Positions 24,903 through 36,773 of a stretch of DNA of 64,000 nucleotides are shown here, in pieces. The first letter of the stretch is position 1, and each line of letters opens with the position of its first letter. The stretch is taken from positions 1 through 64,000 of the forward strand of contig JADNRZ010000037.1 of assembly GCA_015501605.1 (NCBI GenBank), in the 5' to 3' direction. Under the pieces are notes generated by a model. That model searched no databases. It was given only the letters and a program-made list of their open reading frames with translations, and was not told where the DNA came from. Both the position numbers and the translations under genes were made by a program. This DNA is from Panaeolus papilionaceus. Lineage: Eukaryota > Basidiomycota > Agaricomycetes > Agaricales.

Positions 24903-26323
24903 ATGGATATTCCTGAACTCAAATACATTAAAATCACCGGTGATATGTATATCTGTCGAACCTGTGACCACCCGCATACCCGATGACCCTTATCCATTCC
25001 TATATCTGTATGTACAATCCGGACAATATCTGTGAACTCGGGACGTATTTAATAATGCCTTGGTACAGCATCATGGGACCTACTGGTGCCGGGAAAAGTT
25101 CAGTAAGTTAAACATCATCCATCTCAGTTACATGCAATAAATCTGAATGTTTTACTATTGCTTTATGTTCCAGTTCATTGAAGCATTTGCGGGCAAATCT
25201 CAGAAGCTGTCAATCTCGAAGGACCAGCTAGCAGGATACACACAGGCTGTCACTGCTTACCGACTTGTAAATGTTGTGTACACCGACTGGCGCGGCACAA
25301 TGCACCCAGTATATCTGATCGATACCCCCGGATTTTCGGACTCGAAGATCTCAGAGATCGAAGTTGTGAACATGATAAGAAAGTGGGGCGAGGACTACTA
25401 GTATGCTATTCCTTCTGATCTAGACTGGCCAACTGAACTAATTTGTTCTAATATAGTGTCCATTACTCTACGAGTATCTTATATTTTACCCCTATTACAG
25501 AAACTCGACTGCCCGGAAGCCGGCGCAGAACATTTCAGATGCTTAGTGAACTCTTTGCAGAGTACTCTACTAAGCAATATGGCACACCTCAACTAATAGT
25601 CACCACCACCATGTGGGACACTGTGCACAACGAACGAACTCAAAACCGAGCAGACTCTAACTTTGCACAACTAAGAGATGAAACTTTGAAGGTAATCATT
25701 TAAATATTTATGTTATCCTTCCTGTATCATTTACTGTCCCTCTATAGGAGTTTGTTAAGAGTTCAAGCACTGATGTCATCAAATTTATGAATACTAGGAA
25801 CTCAGCACTTCAGGCAATCGATCATGCATCCTCTTTGACCACTGTCTTCACCATTGATAAAACTTCGGCATCCCCCCATCTCTATCAAGACCTACATGAC
25901 CGCATCCAGGGTGCTCTTCAGGAAAAGCAAATTATTGAGTTAGATCTGGCCCAATCTGAAGTGCGAACCAATGTGAGCCTCAGGGCCATCCTGGAGAGGA
26001 ACTGGAGGGAGAACCACAAGACACTCACAAAGTTCATTGATCAGTTTGACAACTTTGGTGATTTGCCACCTGGTTGTGAGGAAGCTGCTCAGGATCTCCG
26101 CAAGTCCATTACCGCTGCAAATGTACGCCCAAACACAGAGCCTAGAACTTTGTTTGGGATATGGGAGTTGGAGCCAGTAATTCGTGTGAATCGTTCAAGT
26201 GATGGGACACTGGTTGGGATGAGATTGTCAAATGATGCAACTGATCTTCTCAAAGATCGTGGTCGCTTAGCATTAGATGCTTCCAAGCGTTGTGTTGCAA
26301 AATTGTTCAAGCATGAGGAATGA
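24903..26323 (+). CDS. P-loop GTPase (AIG1/septin-like fold), copy E, with a new exon-1 splice donor
   Basis: Relative to the other copies, a 4-nt insertion in exon 1 (about 24945-24950) shifts the frame and would stop translation at 24983. The insertion makes a GTATAT. If this is used as donor, exon 1 is 24903-24946 and joins 25069 in frame; the further exons are 25069-25102, 25174-25400, 25457-25691 and 25748-26323. That gives 371 aa, lacking about 20 residues just before G1. GPTGAGKSS, DTPGF and TMWD are all kept. The C-terminus is longer than in B, with extra residues between the Pro/Asn-rich stretch and the final helix. It is either a coding gene with a remodelled exon 1 or a frameshifted pseudogene. 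Confidence 0.65.
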
Positions 26324-26760
26324 AGCCATGGGTGTGTTTGACTTTTGCATAAAGTCACTTTTGATCATTTATATTTATCCCTCAGGAATCAGTGCATCTC
26401 ACTCTTATCAGCATCTCTCTTTCTATACTCTTTCCTCCTCAGTCTTCCTTTCATCATTACTTCTATGGGCTCCTTTCTATTTTATGGTTTTGTTGTGTCC
26501 TGGGCTGTATTCCACACTGGCTGCTTTCATCTTCTCTGCCATTTTGTGCTTTATTGGTATTCATTCAGATAGATATTCTGATGAATCTCATCATTCTGCT
26601 TCACCTTTTTGTGTAATATGTAATCCAATTCTATTTTCTTTCTATGAAATCTCATATGACGTGCAAATTACATCAGAGTAGTGCACCTTTGAGCCTTTTG
26701 TGTAAAATAATAGCCGCTAATATGAAGCTTGTAATACATGCAGTTGGAGCCGCAATGGTC
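26324..26760 (+). repeat. 3'-flank module after copy E
   Basis: The shared 3' flank, closest to that of copy B: TGGGCTGTATTCCACACTGG, GCTTTATTG and TGTAATATGTAATCC words, then CATATGACGTGCAAATTACA. It marks the right end of the contiguous array. Confidence 0.55.
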
Positions 26761-27864
26761 ACAGTGGGATGAATACCCCAGTCTACATTCCACTGCTATC
26801 TCTGTTCACTAGGCATTTCTCTTGTACCTTCAGTCTCAACTTCACGTTGATGATGAGCGCAACGGTGGGAGGAGAAATGGGCAATGAACACAAAACCAAA
26901 ATGTGGGTGGGAAACGAAGTGTGAGGGTGAGGGCGTTGGTGAGTGAGGTGAGTGATGAGAATGAGCGCTCGTGTACGGGTTTGTGGGGTCCGGAGAGCTG
27001 AGGTTTGAAGAGGTAAGCTGGGGGCGATGGGGAGAGGTTCAGGTCGGCGACGGCGACACTGAGAGATGAAACGAAGTGATTACAGGGCAGAAACCGACGA
27101 CGGCGGCGACTAGGAACGATAGCCAACAACGGTGGCTACGTAGGACGACGAGGAGACGAAGAAAAACCAAGAAACTCGAACCAGACACGGCTGGTGACGC
27201 TGAGGGACTGAGAGACGACGAGAGACGATAGGAAACGAACCAGACGACGCCTGGTATGACTGCTAAGGCAAAAAGAGAGTGGAACGAAGCTCAGACATGA
27301 AAATATGGGGGGTAAGAATGATCTGCTTTTTCCAGGTAGGCTATGATACAAAGATATTGTAGCTACTGGAAAATGTATCTACAACAAGAGAAAACAATTG
27401 AATAATGATGGAGGTTGTCATATGAAACAAAGAAACAACAGATGGAACAATGGTTTTGAATAAATTAATGAAAAGAAGTCATGAAATTGTAAGGATGGTT
27501 GGTAGTGCAGGCGTGATAGTGTGTGTGTGTGAGCGCTATACTGATGCCGTGGCCTAGGCGCTTGAACGGCAAGTCGCTGAATTAGTCCAAAAACGTACAA
27601 AGGCGCGAAAACGGAGATAGATGGGTGCGCAGCTCATCAACATGTGTCCTCCCCACCCATCCTTGATATGGCTCATTAAATTGAAACACTTTCCCCAGCC
27701 GTTTGTTGTTGTAATATTCCACATGTCTGTCCTGTAACACCTCAAATCATGACTTGTCCAATCATTGCCTCATTTTGTTTGGAATTGTATTCCGAACCTC
27801 TCTCGTACTTGTCCATGTTCAATGCCAAGGTTGACGCTCCTGCAACTTGTTTCCTCATTGTTAA
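26761..27864. other. Non-coding spacer
   Basis: No gene is supported. About 26850-27260 is rich in GAGAGACGACGA-like purine words; the minus-strand ORFs at 26842-27129 and 27136-27351 are Ser/Leu/Pro-rich composition ORFs with no domain. No repeat of the GTPase block is seen here. Confidence 0.45.
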
Positions 27865-28066
27865 ACATGCAAAATGGGACTGACGCTGTGCGCAGCACAT
27901 TCTGAGGCCTTTCAAAAAATGAAAAAAATGAGATAAAAATGAGAAAAGAAAGAAAGCTGAGCACATGAGAGATGAAACGAAGTCACGTGGGACACGCAAC
28001 GTCGAGTCTTGGCAACACCTCCCTCGCACGGGGTAAAAGAACCTGAATGAAGCCTAAAGGCCTCAG
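27865..28066 (-). mobile_element. 202-bp Helentron-like non-autonomous element
   Basis: Both ends match the ends of the 24.26-kb element that begins 542 bp downstream. The left end starts ACATG then AAAATGGGACTGACGCTG; the right end has GTCACGTGGGACACGCAACG, GCACGGGGTAAAAGAACC and GCCTAAAGGCCTCAG. CTGAGGCCTTT lies about 36 bp inside the left end, and its complement forms the right terminus. The copy is flanked by AA on both sides. It appears to be an internally deleted derivative. Strand is set so that the terminal inverted repeat is the 5' end, as in Helentrons. Confidence 0.6.
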
Positions 28067-28124
28067 AACTTGTACTTGATTCAGATCTCTGATAAATGAT
28101 TTCTGCAACGAGCTAGGCCAGGCG

Positions 28125-28510
28125 AATGGTCCTCACTCCACCTGTAACACATACCCTAGCATCTAGAGCTGCTTTCCATAGGTTTTGACGGCTCTAGGCA
28201 TAGTTGATGTTGCAGGAAGTGTAATTGTCAGAGGTGGTCGGGTTGTTGAGTTGGTGGGTCGGGGTAGGGGGGACAGGAAGCTGCATGTTGAGTCGTGTCT
28301 GGGATGATTAGTGTTGGGCATGGAGATGAATGGATAAATGGAATGATGGTCAAGAAGGATGGACCCAAAGAGGTTAAGCTAGACTAAGCCAGGAACACAG
28401 CGAGCCATCATCAGTTACAAGTGATTTGGGCTGGCTATATTTGTGAGTAGTACAGTGTAATTCTATCGATTCTCCTTTTCGCTAACCTATATTTCTTAGG
28501 TGTGTATATA
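28125..28510. repeat. Fragment of the GTPase block repeat
   Basis: TCCTCACTCCACCTGTAACA and the following GCTGCTTTCCATAGG, GTTGATGTTGCAGGAAG and GAGGTGGTCGGGTTGTTG words match the CTCCTGGAACACC module found in every unit of the array. The tail (TATTTGTGAGTAGTA onward) matches the next module. No gene. Confidence 0.5.
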
Positions 28511-28522
28511 TGGGATAATGAT

Positions 28523-28607
28523 ATTGTTGGCAGCACAGGTCGCAGAGGGTGAAACCGATGTATTTCACGATAACACTAATGTACCAACTACATAGCTAAG
28601 TACTTAA
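28523..28607 (+). repeat. Left half of the sequence split by the 24-kb element
   Basis: This matches the reverse complement of about 42595-42679 (CGCAGAGGGTGAAACCGATG, then ACTACATAGCTAAGTACTTA). The next part of that sequence resumes at 52866, on the far side of the large element. The pair therefore records an occupied site and 42465-42679 an uninterrupted one. Confidence 0.75.
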
Positions 28608-28954
28608 ACATGGTCAAATGGGACTGTCGCTGCGCACGGCAATTTCCGAGGCCTTTCCACACCTCTAGGTGGGTGCATGCATCATGATTGTGCAACCATT
28701 TCCTGTGGCACGTGATCCTAATCGTCCACTTTCTCCACCTTGCCAATGCCATTACTATTAACATGTCCTCTTCACAACGCCTGTATTCTAATCGCAGAGC
28801 TTGACTGTGTTGCTCCTATCGCTGTGTACAAAAAATAAGCTATATGATATTGCATCCTGCCTGTGGTTCACCGTTAAATCTCTGCATACCTATGAGCAGT
28901 GTTGCCTAATACCCACTTCCGGGTTTCAGTTAAATTATGATCGAACATTACCAT

Positions 28955-28963
28955 TATATAAAG
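28955..28963 (+). promoter_or_regulatory. Putative TATA box of the nucleotidyltransferase-like gene
   Basis: TATATAAAG lies 75 nt upstream of the chosen ATG at 29030, a spacing usual for fungal TATA promoters. A second, weaker CTATAAAAG lies only a few bases before the ATG, too close for a promoter of this start. Confidence 0.45.
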
Positions 28964-29029
28964 GACAAACTGATACTCAGCAATTATCTTTCTCTGCATC
29001 TCACCATCACACAGGTTGCTATAAAAGCA

Positions 29030-31199
29030 ATGTCATCCTCCCAGACACCAACTGCTCATGCTGAGAACACCAAAATGTCCAGGTATGTCGCTGATAATGA
29101 TTCCTTGACGAAGATTGGACTAACTTTGTGCTACTCTAGACTCATGCTGGAAGTAACAACCCTGCTGCTGCACTATGTCAACATTCAGACACTGCTTCAA
29201 CTGGCCAAGGTTTCTCAACCAATCTGTGCGCAAGTGCAAGAATATCTACGTTCCATCTACTGCATTGAGAGAGATCTGCAAGACTTTTTCGAGCCACCAG
29301 AAATTCCCGTTTTTAGATTTCTGCAGAAGAGGACTGGACTTGTCATGTCTGGGTCATTTGCTCTGAGGTTCATAACCTGTACCGTGTTCAGCCCTACATC
29401 CGACCTCGATCTGTATGTGCAGTCGTCGCATGTCACCCCAGTATTGCAGTGGTTGGAATACATTGGATATGTCTGTACAAAGCATTGGCAGCAATACCCA
29501 GGTTTTGCCCACGCATGGATCGCCAATCAAGGCAACAACTGTGGGATGGGGCCTAACCTAAAGCATATATTCGATTTCGAACAAGGAGGGCGGAAGATCC
29601 AGATCATCATATGTTGGGGGTCACCATTGTCTATTGTGTTGGAATTCCACTCAAGTGAGTCCACTGATGACCCTTGCGGGTACCCAGGCATGAATTCGCG
29701 CGATTTATAAATTAATAAAAATACTATTATTGCAGATACAAGTTGCAACTCGTTTGTTGGGTGTGAAACAAAAGGAAATACTTACACTAAGGTCGTGTGT
29801 CTAACAATCCAGATGCACGGAAGCCTTGGGTGGGAATGTGACGGAGCGAGCGTCTCTTTCACACGCCCACCTCTGTTACAGACTGGTGACAACGTGGACC
29901 GACACCTAGCAACGATGCAGTGCTCATGCATGATGCAACATGTCAGCAGAATACCAAATAAAGAAGAGGCAGTTGCGACGAGACTTACCTGGACCTACAA
30001 GTGACATCAGCCCAGCTGGAAGCTGACTAAAAGCCCCACCCATCTTTGTAGGGGTCCAATGAAGCCGAGACGAAAGCTTACCAAGCTACATGGAGACGCC
30101 CAATGAAATCGCAACGCCGAGAAGACGATGAATAAGCGACTGTGGAGCCACCAATGGCAGTGAGAGAAACATGAGAAAAGCAGGATTGCAATGGAAACCA
30201 GGTGTACCAAGGTTAATCCGATGGTCACAGGAGAGAGGGAGCAACGAGGTATAAAAGGAGGGGAGGATTGAGGTGAGAGGGGCATTGAAGAAGCAGAAGA
30301 AGAAGAAGCAGAAGCCATTTGCACGTTGCAGACACGTAGTTAGAAGTTTAATAGAAGTCCTCGAACGAAGTTGTTCGAGTTTTGGAAGTTATTGAAGCCT
30401 GAAACCCAAATTTGGAAGTTTGATATCAAGTGCGTGTCGCGCTCTAATTATTTCGACATTTATTGACATTTTGGACACACGACAAGCTTAAAAGTCGTTG
30501 CTACACTCTTATTTAACAGGTACTCACTCAGTGCTATTGTAGTTCAACACTTGTTTGTATTCATTTTCCCCAGAACAATCACAATCGTTTGTACACTACC
30601 TATTTACCCGTGTGACTCGAACTTAAGGTTCTCGCCACACTTTTGTGGGTGGTTTTAGAGTGATCGTATCACCACAAATACTGTTAGCAACACATGACTG
30701 AGCTGAGTTTATAGCATGTGTGATGAACATCATTACGCATAACAAGGTGTACTGCCTGTACCCCAGGGCTACCTTGATTATGCGGAAATCACTCATTATC
30801 TACCGACCTGGCTTGCACCCTCTTCATAGCTTGGCAGCCATTGAAAAGTATCAACAACACAGCTGGGACATGATCTCATATGCAGATCCACTTGACATCG
30901 CTTTCCCTTCTACTGCACACTGCGTTGGGGACCAGTTCTGTTATTGCATTCCCCTTGGTGGTCCTGGCGAACAAGGTGACAGCGATGTTAACCCTGTGGA
31001 AGGGAATACATGGCAACTGCGAGAGTCTTCTCGTAACCCTGGTCAATTCATTCACTCGTTTGTCATTCTCCGACTACCTGTATTCAAGTTTGCCTATATC
31101 TGTGCTCGCTCATATAAACTTCTCCTCATGACCATTTTTGCTCGCTCACAGAATGGCAATAATCCACTACTAGCTGCCAAAATTCTTAAGAACTACTGA
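29030..31199 (+). CDS. F-box-like / nucleotidyltransferase-fold protein with a solo LTR in its intron
   Basis: Exons 29030-29654 and 30715-31199 join in frame (369 aa). The 1,060-nt intron has a GTGAGT donor and a TATAG acceptor; splicing restores the FHSTCVMN stretch familiar from Agaricomycete homologues. Residues about 30-70 resemble a degenerate F-box helix pair (LLLHYVNIQTLLQLAKVS). Residues about 105-130 carry GSFALRF, then SDLDLYV, the GS...DxD pattern of nucleotidyltransferase-fold proteins; a transferase reaction is not demonstrated. The last codons and the stop (31197-31199) lie inside the terminal repeat of the fold-back element at 31175, so the original C-terminus may be lost. The ATG was chosen for the upstream TATA box; an upstream in-frame ATG at 28937 is possible. 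Confidence 0.7.
30002..30690 (+). mobile_element. Solo-LTR-like insertion in the intron (boundaries approximate)
   Basis: About 690 nt with LTR layout: a start at TGACATCAGCCCAGCTGG, CCAATGAA-type words, TATAAAAG at 30250-30257 followed by a purine-rich leader (GAAGAAGCAGAAG), and an end containing TTCTCGCCACAC, GGGTGGTTTTAGAG and GTATCAC. This resembles Gypsy LTRs of Agaricomycetes. No gag/pol is present, so it would be a solo LTR. A clean 5-bp target duplication could not be fixed. The opposite-strand ORF at 30007-30324 is a shadow. Confidence 0.5.
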
Positions 31200-32205
31200 T
31201 CTGTTACTGGTAACCCTTCTAACCAGCTACCAGACGAATTCTTATGCATTCTTATAAGTAATCACTGGGATATTTCTTACTACAATTATAATAGATATTC
31301 TTATATTGATTGCTTGAACGATTCTTATACATTATTATGATTATCTCTGCAATTATTATGGCGATTCTTATGACAATTCTTAGGCATTATTATGCTTATC
31401 TACAAGATTCTTATAGTGATTCTTATGGTAATGCTTACAGCGATTCTTATGTGATATTTTTATAATCTACTGATAATATTCTAATAGATCTGATTAATCA
31501 GGGTTCTTATCTTTATCTATATCTGTGCTATATATGGAAACCCCCTTATCAATGCCATCAATATTTATTTTCCCCACCATTATTGTAGCATTTATTACAC
31601 CGCTTTTCCAGCCACTTTATATGGACATATATATATCATTGGAAAGCTACAATCGCCTACTATTTGATTCTGAATTTTATTCAATTTAATTCCTGCAGGG
31701 GAGCAGCCCATTTAGCTGCACTTTTTCCCATCAATTTAGCCCCTATTCATTTATGCTACCATTCCTGCTGCATTTGCACCGCTTTTTTGGCACTTTTCCT
31801 GGTGCACATATATACTATTAGAAAGCCCTAATTGTCTAGTTTAAGAATCTGCCCTTGTTTTTACAACAGCCCCACTAGGGGCTGCACTATTTAGCTGCGC
31901 TTTTTTGGCATTTAATTAGCCCCTATTATGAATCAGCATTGTTCCTGCTCCATTTTGCACCGCTTTGGTGCAATTATATATGGACATATATATATCACCA
32001 GAAAGCTACAAATGCCTAGATTAAGAATCTGAAATCAGAACATAAATGTTGTGTCTAGGGAGGGAGCAATTGCATTTCGCATTTGGGGTATTAGAGCGTG
32101 GGAACACCCTTGATCACCTCTTCTCCTCCTCCCCCCACAGCTTTTCTGCCTCCATTTCTCCACATCCACTCCACTCCTCAGCCTATAATTTGGCATACAG
32201 GTGTA
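31175..32205 (+). repeat. Left arm of fold-back element 1
   Basis: Rich in ATTCTTAT words near the outside. Further in are repeated modules in which a GCACCGCTTTT-like word is followed by a TATATATCA or TATATACT stretch and GAAAGC. The inner part (32060-32120) carries GGAGGGAGCAATTGCATTTC and AGAGCGTGGGAACACCC, shared with element 2. Confidence 0.85.
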
Positions 32206-33333
32206 AAATATGTATTATAAATGGTGTGCAAGACAGGAACCCAAGGGGACCGCTAGGAATGCAGTTATTCTGCATTTACCCTGTTTTGCTTCTATTTCTG
32301 CCAAAAGAGGACCCAATAGTCCCCTATAACTTGCATTTTCAGTGGGATGAAGCAATTTAAATATGTTATAATATCACCACTATTGTTCTGTACCATGTGC
32401 CATGTGTTCACAGTTGTGGATCATATAGAAACAGCCATATACTGTCTCACAAGTTCCCCAAATGCTATATTGGGTATATCTCCACCATTTCTGACCGCTT
32501 TGGAAGGGCGAAAAATGTTCTGAAATCGCCTCAGGAATACCTACAAAACAAGGATACTCGCAGCAAATTATGAGCACTTCTCAAAAATGACTGTTTTTCA
32601 GCTGATAAGCCATTTGTACAAGATCTGTATTGAAATAATTTAATCAGACCTCATAGAGACGAGGGTATACACTATTATTGATGTTCACAAAAGGTTTCAG
32701 AACATTTGAGTGAGTGTGGAAGGCTGGACACACAAATGGGTGCTAGAATGCAGGTTGATGTAGTGTCAATGCACAATGAACTAACAACAACTAGGATTCT
32801 CCTTAACTGTTTCTCTCGGTCTATTGGCTACACTTGACCAATCTCCTTCAAACTTTTTTAAATTGAATATGTGTCAATTCTAAACGCATTTCAGGTATAT
32901 ATATGCACACAGACAGTCTGGGGTTGATGCAGGATATAAAACATGCTATATCTTCATGAGGAGAGATCGGACTTTCATCATGAAGCACACATTTGAAAGG
33001 TGTTGAGCACTGCGGTTTAAAAAACCCTTGAGCTCAAAGATTGGTTAAGAAATGCGAATGATATTGGTTTAGAAACAAAGGGCATAATGATATGATGATT
33101 TTAGGTTATTTCCATGTGGTGGAGGGCTGAATATTGTGTTCTGATGTATGAAACATGTATACACACATCAGCATTATTGCCTGATGCCTTGGTTAGCTTA
33201 TAATGAGTCAAATACAATGCTTTGGGTCCGCTTTTGGAGAGATATGATCCATGCAAGATGTATATAGCAAATATATGCATATATATTGATGCCAGTGTAC
33301 TATAAGTTTGCATCCAATATTCAATGGTATATA

Positions 33334-34364
33334 TACACCTGTATGCCAAATTATAGGCTGAGGAGTAGAGTGGATGTGGAGAAATGGAGGCAGAAAAGCT
33401 GTGGGGGGAGGAGGAGAAGAGGTGATCAAGGGTGTTCCCACGCTCTAATACCCCAAATGCGAAATGCAATTGCTCCCTCCCTAGACACAACATTTATGTT
33501 CTGATTTCAGATTCTTAATCTAGGCATTTGTAGCTTTCTGGTGATATATATATGTCCATATATAATTGCACCAAAGCGGTGCAAAATGGAGCAGGAACAA
33601 TGCTGATTCATAATAGGGGCTAATTAAATGCCAAAAAAGCGCAGCTAAATAGTGCAGCCCCTAGTGGGGCTGTTGTAAAAACAAGGGCAGATTCTTAAAC
33701 TAGACAATTAGGGCTTTCTAATAGTATATATGTGCACCAGGAAAAGTGCCAAAAAAGCGGTGCAAATGCAGCAGGAATGGTAGCATAAATGAATAGGGGC
33801 TAAATTGATGGGAAAAAGTGCAGCTAAATGGGCTGCTCCCCTGCAGGAATTAAATTGAATAAAATTCAGAATCAAATAGTAGGCGATTGTAGCTTTCCAA
33901 TGATATATATATGTCCATATAAAGTGGCTGGAAAAGCGGTGTAATAAATGCTACAATAATGGTGGGGAAAATAAATATTGATGGCATTGATAAGGGGGTT
34001 TCCATATATAGCACAGATATAGATAAAGATAAGAACCCTGATTAATCAGATCTATTAGAATATTATCAGTAGATTATAAAAATATCACATAAGAATCGCT
34101 GTAAGCATTACCATAAGAATCACTATAAGAATCTTGTAGATAAGCATAATAATGCCTAAGAATTGTCATAAGAATCGCCATAATAATTGCAGAGATAATC
34201 ATAATAATGTATAAGAATCGTTCAAGCAATCAATATAAGAATATCTATTATAATTGTAGTAAGAAATATCCCAGTGATTACTTATAAGAATGCATAAGAA
34301 TTCGTCCGGTAGCTGGTTAGAAGGGTTACCAGTAACAGATCAGTAGTTCTTAAGAATTTTGGCA
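33334..34364 (-). repeat. Right arm of fold-back element 1
   Basis: Reverse complement of 31175-32205, same length. Minus-strand ORFs here duplicate ORFs in the left arm and are not independent genes. Confidence 0.85.
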
Positions 34365-34365
34365 A

Positions 34366-36760
34366 CTACGAGTCCTGAGTCCTCAATATTCTAATAATGC
34401 GATTGCTGGGAAGTCTTGCTGGCACTGACTGGGTTTGGCAGGTAAGGGGGACCACGTTCTCCAGTAGCTTTTCAACCTTCACAGATTTAGGAGGATTTAT
34501 CAATTCTACAAAGAGAACATCCAGTTTGCATCTATTCTTAAATCCTTTGATTTCAGTGGACGTCCACCCTACCACCTGCGCTTCTTGCCCTTGTGTAATA
34601 CAAAGCTCAGTGGCTTGATTATATCAGACCATGACAGGCATGCCTAGACAAAGTTTTAAGCAACCAGGGATTTGGTTGCTTGTGTCCAGTGGTTGCAACC
34701 ATAGTTGAACCTGTTCAGACCAGTCCAAAGGTTTGCTGACTGGCATGCGTTTGGGGTGCACAGGAACTTTGTCTGGGTTTGCTGACACAACTCTATCGTC
34801 ACTGTAAAACTCATGCAAAGGCTCACCCACATCATTTGCGAATCGGGTCGCATGGACATCATTGAACAGATCTTTGTCACTATTCCACGCTGTATGATGG
34901 AAATGTACTTCCATGGCACATTATCTAATCAGAGGCCAGGATTGATTTCTGCCACCCTTGACTCTAAAAGTGCAATGTCTTCTTTAGTGCAAGCTTTGTA
35001 TCTCAGGTTTTCCAGAGCTCTTCGAAATGCTACCTCACAAGGACTGTCCCCTAGTTGGCACATGTTTTGCTTCAAAATAACAACACATGTGAATTGTAGC
35101 CAGTAGTGCTTTCCCAAAGCGGCAGTCTCTTGCAGTAGTTGGGTGCGTGCGGACTTCAGCATGCTAATATTCCTGCTATACAGAGCCTTGCCGTGAATTG
35201 GAGGCAACTGTGCAAAGTCACCCATTAATATGACATGAAGACCACCAAATGGTTCTGGTTTTTGGGTTGCAGCTGCAAGGCAAGAACTTATCAAGGCTAG
35301 ATGTTCACAAGATACCATGGACATTTCGTCAAGTAGAATGTATTCGACTCCTCTTAATCACTCACGCAAATCCTCCAGTGAAGGATCTTGTCCGGATTTG
35401 TTTCTGGTGTTTCTTCCCAATCCCAGAAAAGAGTGGTATGTCGAACCTCCGATCAATGCTGCAGATGTGCCCGTTGGACCAAGCAAAACAAAACGATAAG
35501 GTTCATCACATCGATTGAAGTAGTTTACCAGTGCATGAATGACACAAGATTTTCCTGTACCACCCATGCCCCCCAGATGCATCAACAGCTGATCTGCGCT
35601 GATAGATGATGCATGATTTGTGATGATTTTGAATGCACAGGTCTGTTCATCATTCAATGTGAATTTAGAGACCACTTCATCCATTACTTCACCCCAGTGA
35701 CCGTCCACAGGGGTATATGTTGTAGACAGATAAGATGGCCGCATAATCCAAGCGTTGTTTCTAACTGGTTTGAATAGTTTTTTGGTACGTGTGGATCCAG
35801 CATTTGGCAATACATCGAGAGTGGCAAACTTAGCTTTCCATAGTCTGGCAGACTCTTTCTTTATATATGCTTCCCATGCTCGGGAGTCCCGATGCTGTGA
35901 AGGAAGCATAGGTATGTCCTGCGATACTGTAGTGTTGTCCACAGCCTCAGACCAACCAGCTGCCTTCAACACTTTGAGGGTGTCCTTCTGTGCAAGACGC
36001 ATATTCTCCATTATCAGACCATCTACTACCACACCTTCAGATTCATGTCCATCGTGAATAGCACCACCCTCTGCTGATACCCAATCTTCTCCATTTACAT
36101 GGTCCAAATCTGTCACATCGATTGGTATCTCACTGTGTCCCACCTTTCCACCGCCAGCAGCCCTTTTTGCAGCAAAATTGTCCTTTGCATTGTAGCATTT
36201 GAACTTCAGGTTGAAGTTATCCATTAACTCTCTTTGGCAATCCATAAAGATATATTTGTTGAACGCATCTTCCCATGAATCGCTGGCCAATTTTAAATCG
36301 ATACCTGTCCTCCATGGACAGAAAAAAGTCAACATTGTGCAACAATACTCTTCATAGTCACTGACATCCCTTCGCAGTAAAGGAGGACCAATGAAGTTAG
36401 GCACTATTTGGGACCTTCAAGTTGGATCACAAGCTACCAAGTGAGTGTCACTTAAGGGGTGTTCAGGCTGGTGAGAAAAATAGGATAGGTGAGAGTTTGA
36501 AGAGCGCGATGCATGTTTGTTGTGTCGAACTGTGCATTGTATCCACTCATACAAGCAGACGTTCTCATGCTCTGTTGGTTGAAACCTGTAATCCTCGGTG
36601 CTCGATTTGGCCATGAAATGTCCCTTTGAGTTGGTGACTGTAACATTTTCGTTGTCTTGAACATTTGAGTAATCAATATCCATCTGAGGTGTCGGATCAC
36701 AGGACTGATCAATATTAGAACTGGATAGGATCAATGCACCCTTTGAGGCTAGCTTTATGT
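34366..36760 (-). pseudogene. Decayed Helitron-type PIF1-like DNA helicase
   Basis: A broken minus-strand ORF. In order: a CLYEWIQC-type segment and HPLSDTH; VPNFIGPPLLRRD and WRTGIDL; NDEQTCAF; Walker A GGMGGTGKS at about 35547-35570; LLGPTGTSAALI; a Walker B-like LLDEMSMV near 35320; MGDFAQLPP; then CLGMPVM and ENVVPLT towards the end. This order is that of the helicase half of fungal Helitron proteins, which unwinds DNA during rolling-circle transposition. The Rep (HUH) half is absent. In-frame TGA stops lie near 36417, 35358 and 34929, with a frameshift near 34880. The 3' end is cut off by fold-back element 1 and the N-terminal side by element 2. Confidence 0.8.
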
Positions 36761-36773
36761 ATGCAGACCATAG

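Larger units (their letters stand above)
31175..34364. mobile_element. Fold-back DNA element 1 with 1,031-bp terminal inverted repeats
   Basis: The arms 31175-32205 and 33334-34364 are exactly equal in length (1,031 bp) and differ by only a few substitutions in the parts I compared. The ends are TGCCAAAATTC...GAATTTTGGCA. The 9-bp flanks are ACTACTAGC (left) and ACTACGAGT (right), 7 of 9 identical, so a 9-bp Mutator-like target duplication is possible but imperfect. The 1,128-bp centre has no transposase. It belongs to the same family as 36774-40533. Confidence 0.8.

Noticed and set aside
30002..30690. Complete LTR retrotransposon
   Set aside because: No gag, protease, reverse transcriptase or second LTR is present; at most a solo LTR.
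31166..34373. Firm assignment of fold-back element 1 to Mutator-like elements
   Set aside because: The 9-bp flanks match only 7 of 9 and there is no transposase; only a candidate.
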